From the NCBI RefSeq assembly GCF_001499655.1, contig NZ_LN879502.1, positions 1,364,001-1,428,000 on the forward strand: a stretch of 64,000 bases of DNA, read 5' to 3'. The notes under the pieces are model-generated. The model ran no database searches, was not told the DNA's origin, and worked only from the letters and a program-made list of their open reading frames with translations. Below, piece by piece: positions 1 to 8,807 of this stretch. This stretch comes from Candidatus Protochlamydia naegleriophila (GTDB lineage Bacteria; Chlamydiota; Chlamydiia; Chlamydiales; Parachlamydiaceae). Numbering within the stretch: the first letter of the stretch is position 1; the number at the start of each line of letters is the position of its first letter. The position numbers and the translations under genes were made by a program.

Positions 1-402
1 GACTTCTTGTGAAATCAGCTGTGCGTCGGCGCGAATGCCTTCGCAAAATTCAGCCGTATGCTCCCAGCTAGCAGGAGATAAAAGATTTTCTTGCCAGAAA
101 GGATAGGTGCGGCATTGCTGAGGCCGTGCTTGATAAATGAGGCACTTGCGGTCTTGAAAAAAGATACAGTCATGGCCATCAGCAGACTTTTTCTCGACTA
201 ACAAGTAACGGTTTTCTCTACGCTTGACGTAGAGCCGCTTAAAGTGGGAGAGTGAAAGGCCTAAACTTGCTGCCATAGCCCCCATTTCCTCTTCTGTCAC
301 CCAAACAAAGCCTGGCGAGCCGGTACAGCATTTACCGCATTGCGTGCAGTCGAAGCGAAGTCCTTCCCGATACCATGGAAGGGATGGATTAGATTGGCTC
401 AT
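1..402 (-). CDS. YkgJ-family cysteine-cluster protein, 3' part off the left edge
   Basis: Reading the minus strand from an ATG at 402 gives an open frame to the window edge, so the C-terminus is missing. The N-terminus carries a cysteine cluster (CTQCGKCC at about residues 19-26). Further cysteines follow in the contexts HDCIFF, RKCLIY and QCRTYPFW, which is the pattern of the YkgJ/UPF0153 family of small putative Zn- or Fe-binding proteins. No enzymatic role is established for this family. The gene's first 14 bases overlap the end of rimJ, so the two are probably cotranscribed and translationally coupled. Identification rests on the cysteine pattern. Confidence 0.85.
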   Translation of the reverse strand, partial: MSQSNPSLPWYREGLRFDCTQCGKCCTGSPGFVWVTEEEMGAMAASLGLSLSHFKRLYVKRRENRYLLVEKKSADGHDCIFFQDRKCLIYQARPQQCRTYPFWQENLLSPASWEHTAEFCEGIRADAQLISQEV

Positions 403-994
403 GAGGCTCCTCTTGCCAGTGTGCATTGGTTAAAGATGTCAAGACATGGTCTTGCCAGCGTCCATCAATCATTAAATAGTTTTTAGCATACCCCTCAACC
501 ATGAATCCTAGGCGCTTTAAGAGCTGCTCACTACGTAGATTCGTGGGAAGGTAATTGGCCATGATGCGATGAAAATTTAAGTCGTCAAATAGATAGCTAA
601 TTGCATGTTGAAGCCCTTCAAACATAAAGCCATAACCCTGGTGAGACTGATCTATTTTATAGCCTAAGTAGCAGGCGTGAAAGGCGCCTCGAAAACACTG
701 AGTAAAGTGGCACGATCCAATGACTAAATCCCTATGAGCGGATCCTTTGAGGAAAAAAAGTAAACGCATGGATTGACTATGCTGCTGCTCGACTTGCCAT
801 TTCTCCAGCCGCTTTTCCCACTCGTATACGGAAAATAAATCTTCTCCAGTCGTCGCCATGTAAGGCTTCAAAAATTCCCGATTCCTCTTTTCAAAATCGA
901 CTAAAGCTTCTGCATGACTTAGTTGCGGTGTCTTTAGTAAAAGACGTTCCGTTTTTAAAATCAAACTATCTGAAAAATGGGAATGCTCTCTCAT
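389..994 (-). CDS. rimJ: RimJ-like ribosomal-protein alanine N-acetyltransferase (GNAT)
   Basis: This 201-residue protein has the usual RimJ length. The GNAT core is visible in the second half: YKIDQSHQGYGFMFE is the acetyl-CoA-binding turn region, followed by HRIMANYLPTNLRSEQLL, RLGFMVEGYAKNYLMIDG and WQDHVLTSLTN. The last blocks closely resemble E. coli RimJ, which acetylates the N-terminal alanine of ribosomal protein S5. I infer the same reaction here. It could instead be a generic RimJ/RimL-type acetyltransferase with another substrate. It lies upstream of the YkgJ-like gene with a 14-base overlap. Confidence 0.85.
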   Translation of the reverse strand: MREHSHFSDSLILKTERLLLKTPQLSHAEALVDFEKRNREFLKPYMATTGEDLFSVYEWEKRLEKWQVEQQHSQSMRLLFFLKGSAHRDLVIGSCHFTQCFRGAFHACYLGYKIDQSHQGYGFMFEGLQHAISYLFDDLNFHRIMANYLPTNLRSEQLLKRLGFMVEGYAKNYLMIDGRWQDHVLTSLTNAHWQEEPHEPI

Positions 995-1181
995 GAGATG
1001 AATGACAATTAAATTGTTTGAAAGCTTTCAACATATTCTCTTAAGATAACAATTGGGGTTATTAAATAAAATCAAATAAACAATGATTTTAGTAATTGCC
1101 AAAAAATAACTAATAGAGTAAAATTGTCTTAGCCTTTTAAAATTCAAGATCACTATGGAAAACGCAATCTTAACTCTGTCT

Positions 1182-1319
1182 CTTACAGGCAACAGATTTT
1201 CTTCCATTCAATGTGGTTGTCCCTACGGTTGTCCGGTTTACCCGGATTCAACTTTTCTTTTTCTTTAGCATCATTATAGCGAGATTAACTCTCAAGAGTT
1301 ACAAAGACCGGCCTGTAAG
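1182..1319 (+). other. Candidate structured RNA leader upstream of the puuD-like gene
   Basis: The 417-base gap 995-1411 has no plausible gene but contains nested complementarity. CTTACAGGC (1182-1190) is the exact reverse complement of GCCTGTAAG (1311-1319). Inside this closing stem lie a hairpin with TCCGG/CCGGA flanked by GTTG/CAAC, and an AACTCT/AGAGTT hairpin at about 1289-1302. The result resembles a multibranch leader or small RNA. I recognise no known riboswitch class, and the orientation is assumed from the downstream gene. The rest of the gap is AT-rich promoter-like sequence. Confidence 0.35.
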
Positions 1320-1411
1320 GCGGGCTAAATCCTTAATACTTTTGATTTGAAGTGTTGAGTGTCCTTTTTTAATACAAGCATAATTTTTTTAGACTAAATA
1401 GTTGGATTTTT

Positions 1412-2164
1412 ATGAAAGCTGCAGCGGTTAACAAACCCATTATCGGAATTTCGGCAAGTTTATTGATGATTGAGACGGGGTGTTTTAAAGGAAGAGAAAG
1501 GGTCTTTGTGGGGCAAGATTACATTCAGGCGATTGTACAAGCGGGAGGTATCCCGGTTGTTTTACCAGTTGTATCCGATGAGGGGGCTGTTGAAAGGCAA
1601 ATGGAGTTGATTGATGGATTACTGCTTTCAGGGGGATATGACGTTCATCCGCTTCTATACGGAGAAGAGCCGGATGCTCTCTTGCAAGACTTGTATCCTG
1701 AACGCGATCAATACGAAATTCAGCTGACTCAAGGTGCTTATCAAAGTGGAATGCCTATTTTGGGGGTTTGCCGCGGGTTGCAACTCATGAATGTGGCTTT
1801 CGGGGGCACTCTCTATCAAGATGTCTCTCGCCACTCACCATTCGTTTTGCAACATTTGCAACATGCCCAGGTTCATGTGGGAGCCCATACTGTAGAGCTT
1901 GTTGAGGGCACGGTGCTCAAAAATGCCATGCAGGTTGACTTGCTTTTGACAAATAGCTTCCACCACCAGTCAGTCAAAAAGGTGGCCCCTGGATTTAGAG
2001 TCAATGCTTTGGCTAAAGATGGCATTGTAGAAGGAATTGAAAAAGTCGATCATCCTTTTATTGTAGGTGTCCAGTGGCATCCTGAATTGATGGTGGAAAA
2101 GCAGCTAGAGGCCGGTAAGCTTTTTAAAAGCTTTGTTGAGGCTAGCAAGGCGGCGCGCCGATGA
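1412..2164 (+). CDS. Class I glutamine amidotransferase-like (peptidase C26, PuuD-like) hydrolase
   Basis: This 250-residue protein has the whole catalytic frame of the C26/GATase1 family. The nucleophile elbow LGVCRGLQL has Cys120, and the His/Glu pair is in GVQWHPE (His223, Glu225). An early LSGGYDVHP block is typical of gamma-glutamyl-GABA hydrolase PuuD. Family members cleave gamma-glutamyl amides, in E. coli gamma-glutamyl-GABA from putrescine breakdown. The substrate here is not shown by the sequence. The stop overlaps the start of the downstream permease (ATGA), so the two form an operon. Their position opposite a polyamine operon makes a gamma-glutamyl-amine substrate attractive but unproven. 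Confidence 0.85.
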   Translation: MKAAAVNKPIIGISASLLMIETGCFKGRERVFVGQDYIQAIVQAGGIPVVLPVVSDEGAVERQMELIDGLLLSGGYDVHPLLYGEEPDALLQDLYPERDQYEIQLTQGAYQSGMPILGVCRGLQLMNVAFGGTLYQDVSRHSPFVLQHLQHAQVHVGAHTVELVEGTVLKNAMQVDLLLTNSFHHQSVKKVAPGFRVNALAKDGIVEGIEKVDHPFIVGVQWHPELMVEKQLEAGKLFKSFVEASKAARR

Positions 2165-3459
2165 CGACAGACAGTAAAAAAATGGGACTCATTAGCGTGG
2201 TCCTGTTAGGAATTAATGGAATCATTGGATCGGGGATCTTTTTGCTTCCGGGAAAAGTCTTTGAGCTTGCAGGGCATTTTAGCCCCTTTGTCTATATTTT
2301 TGTAACGCTTCTAGTGTTGGCTATCGCTTGGTGTTTTGCTCAGTGCGCGGCTCTTTTTAATCGAAATGGCGGAGCCTATGTTTACGCTAAAGAGGCTTTT
2401 GGAAACTTTATTGGGTTTGAAATTGGCTTCATGCGCTGGATTGTCGGAATCATGGGATGGGCAGCTTTGATAGTAGGTTTTGTAACGGCTCTGAGTTCTG
2501 TCTGGCCACAAGCGTTAGAGGAGCCTGTTCGAAGCATACTCATTTTGGGCTTAATTGGAGCGCTCATTCTTTTTAATATTGCCGGAACGCGGGCCCTTAA
2601 ACATCTCAATAATGTGATTACGGTTGCGAAATTGCTGCCGCTCCTATTTTTTATTTTAGTAGGAGTCTTTTACATGCAGCAGCTTCACTTTATTGAATCT
2701 GTGCCGTCTGAATGGGATTCGACCTCTTTTGGGGGAGCCGCCATCATTATTTTTTATGCCTTTGGAGGGTTTGAAACCCTTGTTGTTGCTGCGGGTGAAA
2801 TGAGAAATCCAACTAAAAATTTGCCCATCGCCGTCATGACAGTCATCAGTTTTTGCTCCTTACTTTACTTTGTGATACAGATGATCGCAACGGGAATTTT
2901 AGGCCCGGCTTTGAGTGAAAGTTCTGCTCCTTTAGCCGATGCAGGAGAACAAATTTTTGGGATGCCAGGGCGATGGCTTGTGACGCTTACGATGCTTGTT
3001 TCGATTGGAGGGGTGAATATTTCGGCCTCTTTTATTATCCCGCGCAGCGGTGTTGCCTTGGCAGAAGATAGGATGATTCCAAAATGGATTGCAGAGACCA
3101 ATCGTTCTGGTGCCCCCATTTGGGCCATTTTGATCACGACGGGTTTCACAGCTATTGCAGCACTGTCTGGCAACTTTGCTCAGCTGGCGGCCATTAGCGT
3201 GGTTTCACGCTTTGCTCAATATGGTGCGACGTGTGTGGCTGTCATGGTGCTCTATCAGCGAAGAGAAATACCTGTGACGCCTTTCAAAAAAGTATTGTTG
3301 ACTGTCATTCCCCTTCTTGCGTTGACTGGTCTTTTTTGGATGGCTCTTCAAGCAACCCCATCGCAACTCTATTGGGGGCTTGGCGCGCTGATTCCTGGCA
3401 TTCCGCTCTATCTGTTACAGAAAAGACGCCAGAATCGGGTTGTGCAAATTGCAAACTAG
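2161..3459 (+). CDS. APC-superfamily amino-acid/amine permease
   Basis: This 432-residue polytopic protein has about 12 hydrophobic segments. It opens with GINGIIGSGIFLLPG, the G-S-G-I-F substrate-binding signature of the APC (amino acid-polyamine-organocation) superfamily in TM1. A second family motif, FYAFGGFETLVVAAGEM, lies at TM6. Substrate cannot be read reliably. The gene is translationally coupled to the puuD-like gene by a 4-base overlap. It lies tail-to-tail with the agmatine/putrescine operon, so arginine, agmatine or a polyamine are reasonable candidates (inference). The C-terminus ends in basic residues at the membrane edge. Confidence 0.88.
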   Translation: MTTDSKKMGLISVVLLGINGIIGSGIFLLPGKVFELAGHFSPFVYIFVTLLVLAIAWCFAQCAALFNRNGGAYVYAKEAFGNFIGFEIGFMRWIVGIMGWAALIVGFVTALSSVWPQALEEPVRSILILGLIGALILFNIAGTRALKHLNNVITVAKLLPLLFFILVGVFYMQQLHFIESVPSEWDSTSFGGAAIIIFYAFGGFETLVVAAGEMRNPTKNLPIAVMTVISFCSLLYFVIQMIATGILGPALSESSAPLADAGEQIFGMPGRWLVTLTMLVSIGGVNISASFIIPRSGVALAEDRMIPKWIAETNRSGAPIWAILITTGFTAIAALSGNFAQLAAISVVSRFAQYGATCVAVMVLYQRREIPVTPFKKVLLTVIPLLALTGLFWMALQATPSQLYWGLGALIPGIPLYLLQKRRQNRVVQIAN

Positions 3460-3461
3460 AG

Positions 3462-3494
3462 GCTCTCTGAGTTCAAGTCATGAACTCAGAGAGC
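3462..3494. terminator. Perfect 14-bp hairpin between convergent genes
   Basis: GCTCTCTGAGTTCA at 3462-3475 and TGAACTCAGAGAGC at 3481-3494 are exact reverse complements with a five-base loop. The hairpin sits just after the permease stop and just before the aguA stop, so it probably serves both strands. There is no clear U-tract on the plus strand. Confidence 0.6.
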
Positions 3495-3499
3495 TTGCA

Positions 3500-4537
3500 T
3501 TAAGCCGGCTCTTGCTGGCTTAAGCAGTGAAAGCTTCCCAATCCCCAAATGATGTCTTTGGAATTCAATCCCACAACCTTTCGATCTTTAAAGCAAGAGG
3601 TCAAGATCTCTAGAGCTTGCTCATCCATGGGGTCTTCGAAGATGGGCACAATGACTGTTTTGTTGCTGATATAAAAATTGGCATAACTGCAAGGCAGTAT
3701 CTGCCCATCTTCCATGTAAGGAGCTGGCATGGGGAGTTCAATCACGTTGAGCTGTTTGCCATTCAATAATCGCATCGCTTTTAATGCTTTTAAATTGCTT
3801 TGCAAAATAGGATAGTTAGGGCTCTCTTTCTGAGACTCGACAACAGTCACGACCGTATCTTCGTTGACGAAGCGGGTCAAATCATCGATGTGTCCATCCG
3901 TGTCATCCCCCTCGATCCCACTGTCGAGCCATAGAACTTGATCGACTCCGTAATAGTCGACAAGATACGACTCGATTTGCGACTGCGTTAAATGTGGGTT
4001 GCGGTTGGGATTGAGCAGGCAAGATTTGGTTGTCAAGAGAGATCCTTTGCCGTTAAATTCGACCGAGCCACCTTCCATGATAATGCCTGGTTGGAAGCAG
4101 TGAATTTGATAGTAGTTTGCAATCCGCAAGGGGATTTGATCATCAAGATCATAAGGCGGGTATTTGCCTCCCCAGGCATTATAATTCCAATCGACAACTG
4201 CTTTACGAGCATCAGGAGAAGAATGGAGCAAAAAGGCCGGTCCATGGTCCCGGCACCAGGCATCGTTTGTTGGAAATAGAAAGAAGCGCACCTGGCTTAG
4301 ATCAGCCCCTGCTTGCATGAGATGAGATTCAGCCTCTTTTTGCATCTGTTTATTATTGACGTTGATGCAAACCAGCTCACTCTCGGCTAAGAGGCGTACA
4401 AATTCTGCGTAGACGGGGTAAATGGCTTGCAACTTACCCGGCCAAGAGGCCTCTTTATGCGGCCAGCTGAGCCATGTGGCGTGGTGAGGTGCCCATTCGG
4501 GCGGAAAAAAATAGCCTAATTCTTTGGGCGTTTTCAT
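3500..4537 (-). CDS. aguA: Agmatine deiminase
   Basis: Agmatine deiminase converts agmatine to N-carbamoylputrescine plus ammonia in the cytosol. The 345-residue protein shows the peptidyl-arginine-deiminase fold signatures: EWAPHHATWLSWP at the N-terminus, WCRDHGPAF, EGGSVEFNGKGSLLTT, DGHIDDLTRF and the C-terminal nucleophile Cys338 in GLGSFHCLSQQ. I place the start at 4537 rather than the upstream in-frame codon at 4582. The 4537 ATG overlaps the aguB stop as ATGA, and the protein then starts at the family's usual position. It is the last gene of the speA-(DHS-like)-aguB-aguA run. Confidence 0.95.
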   Translation of the reverse strand: MKTPKELGYFFPPEWAPHHATWLSWPHKEASWPGKLQAIYPVYAEFVRLLAESELVCINVNNKQMQKEAESHLMQAGADLSQVRFFLFPTNDAWCRDHGPAFLLHSSPDARKAVVDWNYNAWGGKYPPYDLDDQIPLRIANYYQIHCFQPGIIMEGGSVEFNGKGSLLTTKSCLLNPNRNPHLTQSQIESYLVDYYGVDQVLWLDSGIEGDDTDGHIDDLTRFVNEDTVVTVVESQKESPNYPILQSNLKALKAMRLLNGKQLNVIELPMPAPYMEDGQILPCSYANFYISNKTVIVPIFEDPMDEQALEILTSCFKDRKVVGLNSKDIIWGLGSFHCLSQQEPA

Positions 4538-5412
4538 GAGGCAGGCTCGTCGATAAAGCGTTTGGTGATGGGTTGGTAGCATTCAATGCGCCGATCTCTA
4601 AGAAATGGCCAATGGGTGCGGTAATAATCTGACTGGTTGAGGCTGATTACTTGAACGACAACCTCTTCCTTTACATGGTCAGCTTGACAGAGCAATCTTC
4701 CAAAAGGATTGGCGACAAAAGATCCGCCCCAAAATTGCATCTCCTCTTCTATGCCGACGCGGTTGACTGAAATGACTGGTAAACCGTTGGCAATTGCATG
4801 TGAGCGTTGGATTACTTGCCAAGCCTGATACTGATCCTGGTTGGTTTGATCATCCTGACTCAAAGCCCAGCCGATGGCTGTTGGGAAAAAAAGCATATCG
4901 GCCCCCATAAGCGCCGTGATGCGTGCCCCTTCAGGATACCATTGATCCCAACAAATAAGAATGCCGACTTTTCCAAATTTAGTAGAAAAAGTCTTGAAGC
5001 CTAAGTCTCCAGGTGTAAAGTAAAATTTTTCGAAATAGCCCGGATCGTCTGGAATGTGCATTTTGCGGTATTTGCCAAGATATGTACCATCGGCATCTAT
5101 GACAGCCGTTGTATTATGGTAAACGCCGCTCGCTCTCTTTTCGAAAAGTGAGGCAATGATGACCACGCCGAGTTCTTTGGCAAGGGGGGCTAGGCGCTCA
5201 GTTGTCGGGCCGGGAATGGGTTCAGCCAGTTGAAAGAAGTCGTAATTTTCTTCATGGCAAAAATAGCGCGAGCGGAAAAGCTCCGGCAGGCAAATAATTT
5301 GGGCTCCTTTGGCGGCGGCTTCTTTAATTTTTTGCACAGCGTTAGTAAAGTTTTGCTCTAAATCTTCGGAGCAAGCCAATTGAATAAGTCCAATTTTAAC
5401 GTTTGTATTCAT
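4534..5412 (-). CDS. aguB: N-carbamoylputrescine amidase
   Basis: This nitrilase-superfamily enzyme hydrolyses N-carbamoylputrescine to putrescine, CO2 and ammonia. All three catalytic residues are visible in the expected order: Glu44 in CLPELF, Lys117 in GKYRKMHIPDD, and the nucleophile Cys154 in LICWDQWYPE. The 292-residue length is normal for the family, and the NRVGIEEEMQFWGGSFVANPFG block is typical of AguB. The gene overlaps aguA by four bases and follows the DHS-like gene after a 70-base gap. The AguA/AguB pairing fixes the route from agmatine to putrescine. Confidence 0.95.
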   Translation of the reverse strand: MNTNVKIGLIQLACSEDLEQNFTNAVQKIKEAAAKGAQIICLPELFRSRYFCHEENYDFFQLAEPIPGPTTERLAPLAKELGVVIIASLFEKRASGVYHNTTAVIDADGTYLGKYRKMHIPDDPGYFEKFYFTPGDLGFKTFSTKFGKVGILICWDQWYPEGARITALMGADMLFFPTAIGWALSQDDQTNQDQYQAWQVIQRSHAIANGLPVISVNRVGIEEEMQFWGGSFVANPFGRLLCQADHVKEEVVVQVISLNQSDYYRTHWPFLRDRRIECYQPITKRFIDEPAS

Positions 5413-5482
5413 TTTACCTTCCTGTAAGGGGGATGTAAACCGCCCGCAAAGTATTGCTTTCCAGGCGGCAAAAGAATGAATG

Positions 5483-6448
5483 TTACTGATTGAGGATGTA
5501 GTTAAAAATTAAAGGGGCGACGATGGATGCATCCGATTCAATGACAAAGCTTGGCGTTTTCCCATCCAGCTTACCCCAAGTGATTTTTTCATTGGGAACG
5601 GCTCCGCTATAGGATCCATAAGAGGTCGTACTGTCACTGATTTGGCAAAAATACCCCCAAAGAGGAACTTTTTCTTGTAAGTCTTGCCGAATGAGTGGAA
5701 CAACGCAAATGGGAAAATCACCTGCAATTCCACCGCCGATCTGGAAAAATCCAATCGAAGAGCTTTTGCATAGCTGCTTGTACCACTCTACAAGCGTAGC
5801 CATTTGCTCTGTTCCTGACTTCATGATCGAGAAGCTGCTTAAATCACCCGCAATGACGTGAGAGACGAAAATATTACCGAGAGTAGAGTCTTCCCAGCCT
5901 GGCGTCCAAATGGGAAGATTTTTTTCTTTGGCAGCGAGCAACCACGAGTCCTTAGGATCAATTTCGTAGGACTTCTCTAATTGCTTAGAGTCTAACAGCT
6001 GATACATGAACTCATAGGGAAAATAGCGCTGCTGGCTCTTGTCTGCTTTTTGCCAAAGATCCAGAACTTCTTTTTCAATGCGCCGAATGGCAGTATCTTC
6101 TGGGATACACGTATCTGTTACGCGGTTCATGCCTCTTTTGAGGAGGGCCAGTTCATCTTCGACAGTTAAAGAGCGGTAGTGGGGAACTCTTTCGTAATGA
6201 GTGTGGGCGATGAGGTTGAAGACATCTTCTTCAAGATTGGCGCCTGTGCAGCAAATGGCATGTACTTTATCTTGTCGGATTAATTCGGCTAAAGAAATGC
6301 CAAGTTCTGCCGTACTCATGGCGCCTGCCAGGGTAACTAGCATTTTGCCGCCCTTATCTAGGTGTGCCATCCAAGCTTCTGCTGCGTCGACGCAAACGGC
6401 TGCATTAAAATGTTTAAAATTACGACGCATAAATTCGCGAATAGTCAT
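5483..6448 (-). CDS. Deoxyhypusine-synthase-like protein, probable homospermidine synthase
   Basis: The 321-residue protein has the deoxyhypusine synthase fold: TLAGAMSTAELG, CCTGANLEEDVF, the NAD-binding IGGGIAGDFP and GSYSGAVPNEKITWGKLDG. Lys293 in the last block matches the lysine that carries the aminobutyl imine in eukaryotic DHS. Bacteria lack eIF5A/hypusine, and bacterial homologues studied in other species make homospermidine from putrescine (sometimes named speY). The setting after speA and before aguB/aguA, which supply putrescine, fits that role. Product identity remains an inference. It starts 14 bases after the speA stop, so it is cotranscribed. Confidence 0.85.
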   Translation of the reverse strand: MTIREFMRRNFKHFNAAVCVDAAEAWMAHLDKGGKMLVTLAGAMSTAELGISLAELIRQDKVHAICCTGANLEEDVFNLIAHTHYERVPHYRSLTVEDELALLKRGMNRVTDTCIPEDTAIRRIEKEVLDLWQKADKSQQRYFPYEFMYQLLDSKQLEKSYEIDPKDSWLLAAKEKNLPIWTPGWEDSTLGNIFVSHVIAGDLSSFSIMKSGTEQMATLVEWYKQLCKSSSIGFFQIGGGIAGDFPICVVPLIRQDLQEKVPLWGYFCQISDSTTSYGSYSGAVPNEKITWGKLDGKTPSFVIESDASIVAPLIFNYILNQ

Positions 6449-6462
6449 GATAGCCTCTTTAA

Positions 6463-8355
6463 TTAAACGACTAAGTATGTATAGCTTTCTAGCGATTCTT
6501 TAAACCGCTTTTGCAGTTTTGCAGATTCTTCAGGCGATAGCCGTCCGGATCGGAGCCCCTTTTCTATCAAGACGCGTAGTTGTTTGATGAGTTGCTGGGG
6601 GTTGTATTGGGCATAGCTGAGAACCTCTTCGATGGTATCTCCTTCGACAACATGCTTGATTTCCCACTTTCCGTCCTCATCCAGGTCGACGTGAACTGCA
6701 TTGGCATCACCAAAGAGATTATGCAAGCCGCCTAAAATTTCCTGATAAGCGCCAGTCAAAAAGATCCCAACATAATAAGGCGAGTTTTTGAATTCATGGA
6801 GAGGAAGATAGTGTTTGGAGCCTTTGCGGCTGACAAAACGATCAATTTTACCGTCGCTATCGCAGCTTAGATCAGCCAAAATGGCGCGCCTTTTTGGTTC
6901 TTCATTCAAGTGATGAATGGGCATGATCGGGAATAGCTGTTCGATAGCCCATGAGTCTGGCACCGATTGAAAGACCGAGAAATTGCAAAAATAGGTATCA
7001 ATCAGTTGCTGATCCAGCTTTTCGATGTCTTCAGGAATATAGGCAAGTTCCTTGGTGAGCCAGTGAATCTTGGCTATGAGGTGGCGGTAGACTTTCTCAG
7101 CATAGGCCCTTTCGATCAAGGATAAATTGCCGTGCAGAAAGTTTTCCAACATGGCCTCTTTAAGCTCATTGGCATCATGCAAGGCTTCTTGGCATCCTTC
7201 TGGAGTCAACTCTTGATACAGCTTGTAGAAGCTTGTTAGTAAATCATGCTCAGTCGGCGGTGTGAGGATACCTTCTTGAGGGTTGATTGTCAAAGCAACG
7301 TCAATCACTTCTGAAATCAAGACAGCATGATGAGCCACCAAGGCGCGTCCAGATTCAGTAATGATCATCGGATGGGGGAGTTCTGCCTTATCACAGGCTT
7401 CTCCTATCGCATACACGACGTCTCTTGCATATTCTTCAACCGAATAATTCATCGAAGAATCAGAGGTTGTTTTTGAACCGTCGTAATCGACTCCCAATCC
7501 GCCCCCAGCATCGAAAAATGTGAGAGAAGGACAAATGAGTGCGAGTTCGGTATACATCCGAGAGGCTTCATTGAGCGCTTTTTTGATCGATTCAATGGCT
7601 GTGATCTGGCTTCCAATATGAAAGTGCAGGAGTTTCAACCAGTGGGATTTTCCGGCCTTTTGAAGCTGTTCTAAACACAAAACGATTTCGTGTGTGCTCA
7701 GGCCAAATTTTGCCTGGTCGCCGCCCGACGTTTGCCAGCGTCCGCTGCCTTTTGCCGACAGCTTCATGCGAAAACCGATTTCGGCTTCGACGTTGAGCTT
7801 TTTGGCAATGTCTAAGACAAGTGGAAGTTCATAGAGTTGCTCGATGATAATGATCGAACGTCTGCCCAACTTGCGGGCCAGTAAGGCTAATTCAATGTAT
7901 TCGGCATCTTTATAGCCATTGCAAAGCAAAAGAGATTCAAGGTTGTTGTTGCATGTTAAAACGGCGAGCAGCTCGGGTTTACTGCCGACTTCGAGCCCTA
8001 ATTGATAAGGATGCCCTGTTTGCTCAATCAAGTCCACAACATGGAATTGGGGATTTACCTTAATTGGATAGGCAATGCGATATGTGTTTTTGTAGTTAAA
8101 TTCTTCGATGGCAGACTCAAAAGCTGCTTGAAGATAGTGAATGCGATCGCGCACGATTCCATCCAGGCGAATGAGAATGGGCGCTTCAATCCCTCTTTGT
8201 ACCAGCGATTCCACTAATTCAAATAGATCGCCTTCGGGACCGTCAGCATGCATTTTAACGACGACATGCCCTTTTTCATTGATGCTAAAATAGGGGTGTC
8301 CCCACGTTTGAGTCCAATAGAGATGTTGATTTTGAGCTAAATTCCAATCGTTCAC
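6463..8355 (-). CDS. speA: Biosynthetic arginine decarboxylase
   Basis: This 630-residue PLP enzyme, of normal SpeA length, converts arginine to agmatine. Lys99 in YRIAYPIKVNPQ is the PLP-binding lysine of the alanine-racemase-like barrel. HFHIGSQ and FDAGGGLGVDYDGS bind the cofactor phosphate, and ADLSCDSDGKID carries the second active-site cysteine near the C-terminus. It is the first gene of the operon speA, DHS-like, aguB, aguA. Together these encode arginine to agmatine to N-carbamoylputrescine to putrescine, then probably homospermidine. It is the SpeA type, not the small pyruvoyl arginine decarboxylase found in Chlamydia pneumoniae. Confidence 0.96.
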   Translation of the reverse strand: MNDWNLAQNQHLYWTQTWGHPYFSINEKGHVVVKMHADGPEGDLFELVESLVQRGIEAPILIRLDGIVRDRIHYLQAAFESAIEEFNYKNTYRIAYPIKVNPQFHVVDLIEQTGHPYQLGLEVGSKPELLAVLTCNNNLESLLLCNGYKDAEYIELALLARKLGRRSIIIIEQLYELPLVLDIAKKLNVEAEIGFRMKLSAKGSGRWQTSGGDQAKFGLSTHEIVLCLEQLQKAGKSHWLKLLHFHIGSQITAIESIKKALNEASRMYTELALICPSLTFFDAGGGLGVDYDGSKTTSDSSMNYSVEEYARDVVYAIGEACDKAELPHPMIITESGRALVAHHAVLISEVIDVALTINPQEGILTPPTEHDLLTSFYKLYQELTPEGCQEALHDANELKEAMLENFLHGNLSLIERAYAEKVYRHLIAKIHWLTKELAYIPEDIEKLDQQLIDTYFCNFSVFQSVPDSWAIEQLFPIMPIHHLNEEPKRRAILADLSCDSDGKIDRFVSRKGSKHYLPLHEFKNSPYYVGIFLTGAYQEILGGLHNLFGDANAVHVDLDEDGKWEIKHVVEGDTIEEVLSYAQYNPQQLIKQLRVLIEKGLRSGRLSPEESAKLQKRFKESLESYTYLVV

Positions 8356-8807
8356 TACATGCCACTTCCTTATTTAAAGATTGATAACTCAGGAATCCTT
8401 GTACGGTCCTCGAGTTATTTAAACACATGCATTTTAGATGCTCTAAAAGCATAGACAACATTCTTAGGAATTTTTATGAATTCCAGAAAAAATAAGAATT
8501 ATCTAAACAAAAAATCGAGAATTAACCTAACAAATTTTCATGTCCGCCTAAAATAAATTAACCGGAGCACTCTAGACTAGTTGAGATGGAATCCAGGGTC
8601 TTCTTTTGGGCTTTAATTCACCAACTTTATTTTTAAAATAATTTTATATAATTGGGTTTGACTTTATAGACAACGAGATTTACAAGGGCTTAATCGATTG
8701 CACGGAGCAGGCAGTTTTTTTGTCGTTTTTTTGAAATAAGCATTTATTAGCCTTTAAGCATTAATATTGTGTATTATTTGCCCAATTTCGATATTCAAGG
8801 CAGGATT
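8356..8807. other. Intergenic region upstream of speA
   Basis: About 450 AT-rich bases lie between the speA start and the TPR relic. I find no coding frame with family resemblance. The polyamine operon promoter must lie here or close to speA, but I could not single out a convincing -35/-10 pair. Confidence 0.4.
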
